Shown: positions 1 to 8,278 of the stretch, piece after piece
How positions within the stretch are numbered: position 1 is the stretch's first letter
How the letters are laid out: the number at the start of each line of letters is the position of its first letter
NCBI GenBank assembly: GCA_017303555.1
Contig: JAFLCN010000009.1
Location: 78,557-142,556 of the forward strand
DNA length: 64,000 nucleotides
Direction: 5' to 3'
Origin: Planctomycetota bacterium
GTDB taxonomy: Bacteria; Planctomycetota; Phycisphaerae; Phycisphaerales; UBA1924
Made by a program: the position numbers and the translations under genes
The notes under the pieces: model-generated
Seen by the model: only the letters and a program-made list of their open reading frames with translations
Told to the model about the DNA's origin: nothing
The model's database searches: none

Positions 1-1
1 G

Positions 2-1240
2 GACACCGCCAGCCGCGGACCCTACCAGCGCTCCTGGACCCCGCTCGCCAGCCCGAGCCGCCAGTTGCCCCGCAACTCCAACCTTCTCTCCAACACCTTC
101 GCGTTCGGCGAAACACTCCCGCTCATCACGCGTGCGATGACCTACCGCGTCACCGTCCGCGACAACAAGGGCGGCGTCAACTCCGCGAACGTCAACATCA
201 CCTCTTCCAACACGGCCGGGCCCTTCCAGGTGACCAGCCCGAACACGGCTGTTTCCTGGGCCGGCGGCAGCACGCAGACCGTTACGTGGAACGTCGCGAG
301 CACGACCAACGCGACGATCAACTGCCAGAACGTGGATGTGCTCCTCTCGACCGACAACGGCTCGACCTTCCCGACCGTCCTTGCTTCGAACGTTCCGAAC
401 AACGGTTCGGCAAGCGTGGTCATCCCCAACACCGCCGGCATCTTCAACCGCATCAAGGTGCGGGCCGTCGGCAACATCTTCTTCGATATCAGCAACGCCA
501 ACTTCACGATCACGGCCGCTGTGAATCCGTCGAACCCGACGAATCCGCAGGCCAGCCCGTCTTCGGTCTGCGCCGGCGGCACGGTCACCCTCTCGGTGGA
601 TGCTCCTCCGGGCGGAATCGTCATCGACTGGTACTCCGGTTCCTGCGGCGGCACGTTCGTTGCCACCGGCACGTCCATCAACGTGAACCCGGCGGTCGCG
701 ACCTCGTACTTCGCTCGTGCACGGCGCACGTCCGACAGCGCGCTCTCGGCCGGCTGCGCCTCGGCCGCAGTCTCGATCCTGCCCAGCCCGGTTGCTCCGA
801 CCGGTGCTTCGTCTGATCGCGACAACCTGTGCATGTACGACGGCGGAAGCATCGTCCTGTCCGCCACCGGCGGTTCGGGCACCACGCTCCGCTGGTTCAG
901 CGGTTCGTGCTCGGGCACCTTGCTCGGCACCGGCAACGGCCTGTCGATCGCGGCACCGACCACGACGACGACCTACTACGCCCGCTGGGAAACTTCCTGC
1001 GGCGTCAGCAACTGTGCCGCCGTGACCGTCAGTGTCCGCGGCTGCCCGGCCGACTTCAACTGCGACAATGTGGTTGAAGACGCCGACTTCGTGCTCTTCT
1101 CGACCTCGTACGACTTCTTTGACTGCACCGAGCCCGGCATGCCCCAGAACTGCGCCGCCGACGTGAACGACGACGGCTTCGTGGATGACGTTGACTTCGT
1201 GCTCTTCGCGACGGCCTACGACACGTTCGAGTGCCCGTAA
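2..1240 (+). CDS. C-terminal part of a secreted protease-type protein with GC-type dockerin (5' truncated by window)
   Basis: The reading frame is open to the left edge, so this is the last 412 residues of a longer protein; the TTG at 65 is not a convincing start. Residues about 1-170 form a beta-rich region (for example FQVTSPNTAVSWAGG, TVTWNVAST, VDVLLSTDNGSTFP) of the type I associate with regions downstream of reprolysin-like (M12B) zinc protease domains; the catalytic part would lie outside the window. Two Ig-like segments follow (around VCAGGTVTLSV and IVLSATGGSGTTLRW). The last about 65 residues are the two-loop dockerin with CPADFNCDNVVEDADF and DVNDDGFVDDVDF, ending FECP-stop. The first loop has an extra Cys (FNCD). 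A strong terminator follows. The protease assignment is inference from the accessory domain only. Confidence 0.7.
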   Translation, partial: DTASRGPYQRSWTPLASPSRQLPRNSNLLSNTFAFGETLPLITRAMTYRVTVRDNKGGVNSANVNITSSNTAGPFQVTSPNTAVSWAGGSTQTVTWNVASTTNATINCQNVDVLLSTDNGSTFPTVLASNVPNNGSASVVIPNTAGIFNRIKVRAVGNIFFDISNANFTITAAVNPSNPTNPQASPSSVCAGGTVTLSVDAPPGGIVIDWYSGSCGGTFVATGTSINVNPAVATSYFARARRTSDSALSAGCASAAVSILPSPVAPTGASSDRDNLCMYDGGSIVLSATGGSGTTLRWFSGSCSGTLLGTGNGLSIAAPTTTTTYYARWETSCGVSNCAAVTVSVRGCPADFNCDNVVEDADFVLFSTSYDFFDCTEPGMPQNCAADVNDDGFVDDVDFVLFATAYDTFECP

Positions 1241-1266
1241 GCCCGATCGCCGACCGTTGAATCTCT

Positions 1267-1301
1267 GCCGCCCGGGCCTCCGCCCGGGCGGCTTTCTTTT
1301 T
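1267..1301 (+). terminator. Rho-independent terminator
   Basis: An 11-bp perfect stem (GCCGCCCGGGC / GCCCGGGCGGC) with a 4-base loop is followed by TTTCTTTTT, 26 bases after the stop of the upstream dockerin gene. It separates that gene from the matrixin gene. Confidence 0.9.
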
Positions 1302-1475
1302 GTAGCGGGGCGGCCCGTGCGCCCGGTTGGGGCGAAGGCGGACGGGTGGGGCCGGCACGTAGGCGACGCAGGGGCGGCATTTTTGGATGATTTTGGCCCC
1401 GAATCGAGAGATTGACGCACAGAGAGAGGAGCGGGGCGTCGAATCGGACGGCCCGAAGCCCGGAGGATCACGACC

Positions 1476-3242
1476 ATGTTTACACGCGCAGCCCTTTGCC
1501 TGTCCGCCCTTGCCGGCCTTGCCGCTTCTACCGCGATCCACGGCCGTCCCGCCTCGGAGAACACCCGCTCGTTCAAGCCGGCGACACCGGTTTCGATCTG
1601 CCTGGCGGAAGGAACGAAGCTGACCCCGGAACTGCAGGCCAAGCTGCGGGCCGTGAACCAGGCGATCGGCGCGTACCTGGGCGTGGATCCGGAGGCGGAC
1701 CCGAACGATCCGTTCGCCGACCGCTACAACCTCAACTCGCGATGGACCGGGTCGCAGGGCGCACCGCGCGTGATCACGTGGTCGTTTGTTCCTGATACGG
1801 TGAGCATCACCGGCGCTCCGGGCATCAGTGAGCCGACGAGCAACAGCAGCCTCTTTGCAACGATGGATGCGGGCGTCGCGCGTGCGACGTGGGTCGCGCA
1901 GTTCCAGTCGTGCTTTGATCGCTGGGAAGCGCTCACCGGCATCGACTTTCAGCGCATCACCTCGGGCGGCAACGACTGGGATGATGGAGCCTCGTGGACG
2001 TCGTCGGGCAGCGCGGCCCGCGGCGACATGCGCATCGGCATGCACCCGATCGACGGGGGCAGCGGCATCCTGGCCTACTGCTACTTTCCGCAGAACGGCA
2101 ACATGGTGCTCGACAAGAACGATTCAGGCAGCTTTTTGAGCGCCTCGAGCACGTACCGGTTCCTGCGCAACACGGTCGCGCACGAGATGGGCCACGGCAT
2201 CGGCCTGAACCATGTTTGTTCAAGCAACAGCTCCCAGCTCATGGAGCCGTTCCTCAGCACCAGCTTCGACGGCCCGCGCCACGACGACGTCCGGGGCGTG
2301 CAGCGTCATTACGGCGACATCAACGAACCGGACAACGATGCCGCCAGCGCGGTCAGCTCCGGCGCCATCGCGCCGAGCGCCACCCGCACGCTCGGCACGA
2401 TTCCCGGCGTCGCGATCCCGACATCCTCCACGCTCAGCATCGATGCCGACGGCGAGATCGACTACCACTCGTTCAGCACCTCCCAGATCCTGCTGGCGAC
2501 TTTCACGCTCACGCCCGTCGGCGCGCTGTACGACAGCTCCACGCAGAACGAGGACGGATCCTGCAACAGCGGCAACAACATCAACTCGCTGGGCACCGCG
2601 AACCTGGCCTTCGACATCCGCAACAGTGCCGACGCGCTGGTGACGACCGTTAGTTCGGCCGCCGTTGGCGTGGCGGAAACAATCTCGGGCGTTCTGCTCT
2701 CGCCGCCCGGCACGCAGCTCGTGAAGGTGTACGAGGTCGATGCGCCGACGGCTTCGCAGATGTACACGCTGACGATCACCACCGCCGCAGCGCCGACCGT
2801 GACCGCGAGCGACACGCTTCCGAATTACGTCTCGCTCTCCTGGACCAATATCCCGAACAACACCGGCTACACCGTGAAGCGCAACACCGTCAACAGCGAA
2901 GCGGGCGCGGCCACCGTCGGCACCCCGGGAACAAACTCGTTCATGGACACCACGGCGCCCGACAACGCGACGCTCTTCTATTTCGTTTACGCGACGCAGT
3001 TCGGCTCGTCGAAGCTCGTCGGTTCCGACAGCGGCTTCGCCAAGTGCTCTGGCGATCTCAACAACGACGGCCAGGTCAACGACGCCGATTTCGTGATCTT
3101 TGTCACCGCGTACAACATGCTGCTCTGCTCCGACCCCAGCATGCCCAGCGGCTGCCCGGCGGATCTCAACCGCGATACGTTCGTGGACGACTCCGACTTC
3201 AGCATCTTCGTCGGCGCGTACGACAACCTGATCTGCCCGTAA
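1476..3242 (+). CDS. secreted matrixin-type zinc metalloprotease with GC-type dockerin
   Basis: This 588-residue protein starts at ATG 1476, with GGAGG at 1462-1466 as ribosome binding site, and has an N-terminal hydrophobic signal segment (LCLSALAGLAAST). The zinc site is VAHEMGHGIGLNH: H236, E237, H240 and H246 fit the matrixin/metzincin HExxHxxGxxH pattern. LMEPFLSTSFDGP supplies a likely Met-turn, followed by DDVRGVQRHYGD as in matrixins. After a beta-rich region comes an FN3-like segment (about 440-520) and the C-terminal dockerin (CSGDLNNDGQVNDADF, CPADLNRDTFVDDSDF) ending LICP-stop. It would degrade extracellular protein. A second gene of the same architecture lies at 42710-45343. The protease call is solid from the motif; the substrate is unknown. 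Confidence 0.88.
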   Translation: MFTRAALCLSALAGLAASTAIHGRPASENTRSFKPATPVSICLAEGTKLTPELQAKLRAVNQAIGAYLGVDPEADPNDPFADRYNLNSRWTGSQGAPRVITWSFVPDTVSITGAPGISEPTSNSSLFATMDAGVARATWVAQFQSCFDRWEALTGIDFQRITSGGNDWDDGASWTSSGSAARGDMRIGMHPIDGGSGILAYCYFPQNGNMVLDKNDSGSFLSASSTYRFLRNTVAHEMGHGIGLNHVCSSNSSQLMEPFLSTSFDGPRHDDVRGVQRHYGDINEPDNDAASAVSSGAIAPSATRTLGTIPGVAIPTSSTLSIDADGEIDYHSFSTSQILLATFTLTPVGALYDSSTQNEDGSCNSGNNINSLGTANLAFDIRNSADALVTTVSSAAVGVAETISGVLLSPPGTQLVKVYEVDAPTASQMYTLTITTAAAPTVTASDTLPNYVSLSWTNIPNNTGYTVKRNTVNSEAGAATVGTPGTNSFMDTTAPDNATLFYFVYATQFGSSKLVGSDSGFAKCSGDLNNDGQVNDADFVIFVTAYNMLLCSDPSMPSGCPADLNRDTFVDDSDFSIFVGAYDNLICP

Positions 3243-3479
3243 GTCCCCGGTTGCGGAACGGTTCCCGGCTGGCACCCCCTCCAGCCCATCTATCGGACCG
3301 CACTTGTGGGAGGACCGTTCCGCGGCCGACTCGAGAGCGACAAAAGGCCGAACCGCGCGCCCCGCGCGATGGAAATCGCTTTGCCCTTCCCGCGCATCCG
3401 GTTATTCTGATTCCGGAGCGAATGGCGCCCGGAGTGTCGCCGGTAGACCGGTGCGCTTCGGGCCGTGGGAGATTCAAAG

Positions 3480-5648
3480 GTGAAGTACTTTTGTCGATTG
3501 TGTGTGATTGCTCTCGCGGTTGTCGCGCTCGCCGCGACCGCACACGCCGGCGCGAAGCGCCCGCCGAAAGTGCTGATCATCCACGCGATACCCGCCGCGT
3601 TCTCGAGCTGGTACGCCGATGTCCAGTCGAAGATCGCCTCGTGCAACCTGTACAGCGGCGTCAGCCTCTTCGACGCCCGCGTCGCCACGCCTCCGCTCTC
3701 AATCCTGATGGCTCACGATGCGGTGCTGGTCTTCAGCGACGCCCCATTCTTCGATGACGTCGCGCTCGGAAACACGCTGGCCGACTACGTTGACGCGGGC
3801 GGCGGCGTCGTCTCCTGCACCTTCGCCAACGCCTCGATTCCAATCGGCGGTCGATGGGCGCCCGACTACCTCGTCATCAACCCGCTGGGACAGGCCCAGC
3901 CCGCCGCCTCGCTCGGCACAATCGCCGACCAGAACCACCCGATCATGATCGGCGTGACCGCGCTCAGCGCGACCCAGGCATTCCAGAGCACCGGCGCCGT
4001 GCTCCCGGGCAACACCCCGGTCGCATACTGGAACAACAACAGCCCGCTGGTCGCCGTTTCCAACTCGCGACCCGGTCGGGCGGACCTCAACTTCTATCCA
4101 CCGTCCAGCAACGTGCGCCCGGACTTGTGGGATACCTCGGGCGACGGCACCAAGCTCATGGTCAACGCCCTCAACTACGTCATGCGCCCGCGCGTCCTGA
4201 TCGCCGCATCACCCACCACCGCCAGTTGGATCAATGACGTCAAAGCCAAGGTGCGCGCCACCGGCCTCGTCGGCATCACGGATACATTCAACATCGCGAC
4301 CGGCACGCCCTCTCTCTTCCAGCTCCAGGCCTACGACGCGGTGCTCGCCTTCACCGATTTGAACCCGCTGAACCCCGTGGCGCTCGGCAGCGTCCTGGCC
4401 GATTACGTCGATGTCGGCGGCGGCGTCGTCACGGCGTGCTTCTCACAGCACAGCCTTTTCCGCATCACTGGCAGGTGGGCGAACACCTACGAACTCATCA
4501 CTCCCAGCAACACCATCACCGGGGCGGCGTCGCTCGGCGCGGTCTCGTACTCCGCCCATCCGACGATGGCGGGGGTCGCCTCGTTCTCCGGCGGCACGTC
4601 GTCCTTCCGCCCGTCGGCTGCGGTCCTCAACCCCGGAGCTTTCAACATCGCGCAGTGGTCCGATGGTCGCCCGCTTGTCGTTGCCTCGACCAAGTTCCAC
4701 AACCGCGCGGAACTGTGCTTCTATCCAGTCTCCAGCACCGTGCGATCCGATTTCTGGAACGCCGCGACCGATGGCGGGAAGCTGATGGCCAATGCACTGG
4801 TCTACACCGCCAAGCCCTATATCCTCGTCGCCGCGGCCGATGAACCCACCTTTCAGTCGGATCCAGTCGCCAAGCTGATCGCGACCAGGCGATTCAGTGG
4901 TGTCGGAACATTCAACCTGGGCACGTCCACTCCCGCATTGAGCGTTTTTACGCCATACAACGGAGTCATCAGTTGGTCGAACACCGCATACCAGAATTCC
5001 GACGCCGTGGGCAACACGCTCGCCGACTACGTTGATGCCGGCGGAGGTGTGGTTGTCTCCGCGTTTGCGAACCTCAACACCGGATTCAACGCGACCATCC
5101 GCGGCCGCTGGCCCACAGGCGGCTACGACATCTGCCCAACCGCAACCCTCCCGGGTTACACCACCGCCGGTCCGACGACAGGCCTGGGCGCCTTGCTCGA
5201 ACCCAACCATCCGATCGCGCGTTTCGTCCGGAGATTCGACGGCGGCAGCGCCAGCTACCGCGCCACTTCCAATCCGCTGCTGAGAGGCCGGGACATCATG
5301 AACTGGTCGGACGGTATTACGCTCGCGTCGGCACATAATTTCCGCAAGCGTGCGGATCTCGGCTTTTATCCGGGCTCCAGTGCCACAGTGCTCGCCGGAT
5401 CCGCCTGGAACCAGCGGACCGACGGGACATGGATCATGGCCAACGCCCTCGAGTTTGTCGTGCGCGCCAAGCCGTGTCCGGGTGACTTCAACGGCGACGG
5501 ACAAGTGGACGATGCGGACTTTGTTCTCTTCGCGGTTTACTACGACACCCTTGTCGATCCGCGGGGCGACCTGAACGGCGACGGGCTCACAGAGGACAAC
5601 GACTTTGTGATTTTCGCGAGCAGTTACGATGCGCTGGTGTGTCCATGA
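3480..5648 (+). CDS. secreted protein of three ThuA/GATase-like repeats with GC-type dockerin (tandem paralogue 1)
   Basis: I chose GTG 3480 (GGGAG at 3467-3471) because it puts a clean signal peptide (VKYFCRLCVIALAVVALAATAHA) at the N terminus; the protein is then 722 residues. The body is three repeats of about 225 residues, each opening with P-(K/R)-VLI or PYILV, then an 'xxYDAVL-F' strand, then LADYVDxGGGVV, and ending in LMxNAL. The pattern resembles the Rossmann-like fold of class I glutamine amidotransferase/ThuA proteins, but I see no Cys-His-Glu triad, so an enzymatic role is unsupported. The C-terminal dockerin lacks the two central cysteines found in nearly all others here (LVDPRGDLN replaces LDCADPxMPxGCPADLN). 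The next gene is a paralogue of identical length. I do not recognise a described function. Confidence 0.8.
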   Translation: MKYFCRLCVIALAVVALAATAHAGAKRPPKVLIIHAIPAAFSSWYADVQSKIASCNLYSGVSLFDARVATPPLSILMAHDAVLVFSDAPFFDDVALGNTLADYVDAGGGVVSCTFANASIPIGGRWAPDYLVINPLGQAQPAASLGTIADQNHPIMIGVTALSATQAFQSTGAVLPGNTPVAYWNNNSPLVAVSNSRPGRADLNFYPPSSNVRPDLWDTSGDGTKLMVNALNYVMRPRVLIAASPTTASWINDVKAKVRATGLVGITDTFNIATGTPSLFQLQAYDAVLAFTDLNPLNPVALGSVLADYVDVGGGVVTACFSQHSLFRITGRWANTYELITPSNTITGAASLGAVSYSAHPTMAGVASFSGGTSSFRPSAAVLNPGAFNIAQWSDGRPLVVASTKFHNRAELCFYPVSSTVRSDFWNAATDGGKLMANALVYTAKPYILVAAADEPTFQSDPVAKLIATRRFSGVGTFNLGTSTPALSVFTPYNGVISWSNTAYQNSDAVGNTLADYVDAGGGVVVSAFANLNTGFNATIRGRWPTGGYDICPTATLPGYTTAGPTTGLGALLEPNHPIARFVRRFDGGSASYRATSNPLLRGRDIMNWSDGITLASAHNFRKRADLGFYPGSSATVLAGSAWNQRTDGTWIMANALEFVVRAKPCPGDFNGDGQVDDADFVLFAVYYDTLVDPRGDLNGDGLTEDNDFVIFASSYDALVCP

Positions 5649-5700
5649 TGCACCGCGACGCCGCGAATGTGCCTTCGCCGAGGTGACTGTCCAGCCGCCG

Positions 5701-5755
5701 GACTCGATAGGCCCCATAAAAGCTGGCTCATGGGGCGCCAGAGTCGATTTGCGAT
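5701..5755 (+). terminator. imperfect hairpin with T-rich tail, candidate terminator
   Basis: GACTC(gatag)GCCCCAT at 5701-5717 pairs with ATGGGGC(gcca)GAGTC at 5730-5745, followed by a T-rich stretch. It lies between the two tandem paralogues and may terminate the first. The internal mismatch bulge makes it weaker than the terminators at 1267 and 8056. Confidence 0.5.
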
Positions 5756-5861
5756 TTTCATTTCTTGAACCACGTCCGATTTTGGTTACGCTGGGTTCAG
5801 ACGCTCGGGGCCGGCGCGCACCCGGCGGGTCGGGTTGCGCGCGGCTTGTGGAGGATCGAAC

Positions 5862-8030
5862 ATGAATTGGCTGACACGTTTGTTGGTGTGCGGGCTGGCC
5901 GTGCTCGCCTTTGTCTCGGTGGCCGACGCCGGCGCCAAGCGCCCTCCCAAGGTCTTGATTCTCCACGCCACGCCTTCGGGTTTCCCCACCTGGCCGGACG
6001 ATGTGCAGAACAAGATCGCGAGCTCCAGCCTGTTCACCACCGTCGACCGCATGGATGTCCGCGTGGCAACCCCGTCGCTCGCCACGCTCCTCTCTTACGA
6101 CGCTGTGCTGGTCTTCAGCGATGCAGGTTTCTTTGATCCCACCGCCCTGGGCAACGTGCTCGCCGACTACGTCGATGCCGGCGGCGGCGTGGTTTCATCC
6201 ACGTTCACCAACGCCTCGGTACCGCTCGGCGGACGCTGGGCACCGGGCTATCTGGTCATCAACCCCGCCGGACAAGCCGCGCCCAATGCCTCTCTCGGCA
6301 CGATCGCCAACCAGAACCACCCGATCATGATCGGCGTCACCGCGCTCGCCGCGACGCAGGCCTATCAGGGCACCGGCGCTGTGCTCGCGGGCAACACACT
6401 CGTGGCGTCGTGGAGCACGGGCGGCCCCCTGGTCGCAACCTCCAACACGCTCCCCGGCCGTGCCGACCTCAACTTCTACCCGGTTTCGAGCGACGCGCGC
6501 GCGGACTTCTGGAACACCGCGGGCGACGGAGCCAAGCTGATGGTCAACGCGCTCCTCTACGTCATGCGGCCGCGCGTGCTCATCGCGGGCGTCGAATCGA
6601 CGTCCACAAACTGGGTCGGCGATGTCAAGAGCAAGGTCCGCGCGACCGGTCTCATCGGCATCACCGATACCCTCAATCTGGCCGTCTCCACGCCCACCCT
6701 CGCACAACTTCAGTCGTACGACGCCACCCTCGTCTGGACCGACGCTTTTTCCTTCAATTCCTCCGCCCTCGGCAACGTCCTGGCCGATTACGTTGATTCC
6801 GGCGGCGGCGTGGTCACCTCCATGTTCGCCTCCGCCGGACTTGCAATCGGCGGTCGCTGGTCCACGGGCTACCAACTGATCGCCCCTTCCAGCCAAACCA
6901 GCGGTGCCAGTTCGCTCGGCGCGATCACGTATGGCTCCCACCCCGCGATGCTCGGGGTCGCCGCCTTCAACGGCGGCACATCCTCCTATCGCCCGTCCAC
7001 CGGCGCGCTCAATCCGGGCGCGTTCGCCATCGCCAAGTGGGCCGACAGCCGCCCGCTCGTCGTCGCCTCCACCAAGCTCCACAACCGGCTCGACCTGGGC
7101 TTCTTCCCCCCATCAAGCACCGTGCGCGCCGATTTGTGGACCGCCGCCACCGACGGCGGCAAGCTGATGGCCAATGCACTGGTCTACACCGCCAAGCCCT
7201 ACATCTTGGTCGGTGCCGCGGACAACGCCCCGTTCCAGGCTGATACCGTCGCCAAACTCAACGCCACCAAACGCTTCAGCGGCGTCGGCACGGTTGATCT
7301 GGGGATGTCCTCGCCCACCATCGATGTCTACACGCCGTACAACGCCGTCCTGACCTGGTCCGACGCGCCTTACTTCAGTCCGGTCACCATCGGCAACACC
7401 CTCGCCGATTACGTCGATGCCGGCGGCGGCGTGGTCGTCGGTGTCTTCGCCAACACCAACGCGGGCGGCAACTTGGCGCTCCAGGGCCGCTGGCCCACCG
7501 GTGGGTACGACATCTGCCCGACCGCGTCGGTCCCCAACTACACCAACACCGGTCCGGCCGCTTCGCTCGGCTTGCTCGTCGAACCCTTCCATCCCATCGC
7601 CAGCTTTGTCCGGCGGTTCGATGGTGGCTCGGCCAGTTACCGCGGCATCACCAGCCCGCTTCTGCGCGGACGCACCATCATGAAGTGGTCCGACGGCAAC
7701 ATGCTCGCCGCCGTTCACAACTTCCGCAAGCGCGCGGATCTTGGCTACTTCACCCCCTCCAGCGGCACAACGCTCGGCACCCTTGCATGGAACCAGCGCA
7801 CCGACGGCACCTGGATGACGGCCAACGCGATCGAGTTCGTTGTCCGGGCGAAGCCTTGCCCCGGTGACTTCAATGGCGACGGACAGGTCGACGATTTCGA
7901 CTTCGTCCTGTTTGCGAGTTACTACGACGCGCTCGTCGATCCGCGCGGCGATCTCAACGGCGACGGACTCACCGAAGACAGCGATTTCGTGATCTTCGCC
8001 AGCGGATACAACGAACTGGTCTGCCCGTAA
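5862..8030 (+). CDS. secreted protein of three ThuA/GATase-like repeats with GC-type dockerin (tandem paralogue 2)
   Basis: ATG 5862 is preceded by GGAGG at 5850-5854 and gives a signal peptide (LLVCGLAVLAFVSVADA) and a 722-residue protein, exactly the length of its upstream neighbour. The two align end to end without obvious gaps: both begin AGAKRPPKVLI-HA after the signal peptide, share GRADLNFYP and CPTA, and have the same three repeats with LADYVDAGGGVV. The dockerin (CPGDFNGDGQVDDFDF ... GDLNGDGLTEDSDF, ending LVCP-stop) shares the two-cysteine variant linker LVDPRGDLN. A strong terminator follows. This is clearly a tandem duplication. Function is not recognised; the fold assignment is inference from the Gly-rich strand-turn pattern. 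Confidence 0.82.
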   Translation: MNWLTRLLVCGLAVLAFVSVADAGAKRPPKVLILHATPSGFPTWPDDVQNKIASSSLFTTVDRMDVRVATPSLATLLSYDAVLVFSDAGFFDPTALGNVLADYVDAGGGVVSSTFTNASVPLGGRWAPGYLVINPAGQAAPNASLGTIANQNHPIMIGVTALAATQAYQGTGAVLAGNTLVASWSTGGPLVATSNTLPGRADLNFYPVSSDARADFWNTAGDGAKLMVNALLYVMRPRVLIAGVESTSTNWVGDVKSKVRATGLIGITDTLNLAVSTPTLAQLQSYDATLVWTDAFSFNSSALGNVLADYVDSGGGVVTSMFASAGLAIGGRWSTGYQLIAPSSQTSGASSLGAITYGSHPAMLGVAAFNGGTSSYRPSTGALNPGAFAIAKWADSRPLVVASTKLHNRLDLGFFPPSSTVRADLWTAATDGGKLMANALVYTAKPYILVGAADNAPFQADTVAKLNATKRFSGVGTVDLGMSSPTIDVYTPYNAVLTWSDAPYFSPVTIGNTLADYVDAGGGVVVGVFANTNAGGNLALQGRWPTGGYDICPTASVPNYTNTGPAASLGLLVEPFHPIASFVRRFDGGSASYRGITSPLLRGRTIMKWSDGNMLAAVHNFRKRADLGYFTPSSGTTLGTLAWNQRTDGTWMTANAIEFVVRAKPCPGDFNGDGQVDDFDFVLFASYYDALVDPRGDLNGDGLTEDSDFVIFASGYNELVCP

Positions 8031-8055
8031 GGAATCGCATTGCATCATCGTTCCG

Positions 8056-8089
8056 CGCGGGGCCGCCTCGGCCCCGCGTTTGCTTTTTT
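8056..8089 (+). terminator. Rho-independent terminator
   Basis: A 10-bp stem CGCGGGGCCG / CGGCCCCGCG with a CCT loop, then TTTGCTTTTTT, begins 26 bases after the stop of the second paralogue. Confidence 0.9.
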
Positions 8090-8278
8090 GATGTCCCGTT
8101 GCCCGCGCCGAAGCGCCTTCAAGAACAACCTTTCTGAAGAAGTCTTCACGCAGCCGAGGAACATCTCGCATTCCGCATTTCAACCGATGGTGTTTCATGC
8201 GTGAACCGGCGGATTGCGCTTGGGGTATTCGCGCGTCGCACGTAGACTGCGCTTCCCCCTTTTCGGAGCCCGCATCGA

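Noticed and set aside
4443..5966. Long minus-strand open frame (507 codons) opposite the first ThuA-like gene
   Set aside because: It is Arg/Gly-rich, has no signal peptide or domain, and lies antisense to a gene with a clear signal peptide, repeats and dockerin. GC-rich codon bias produces such shadows.
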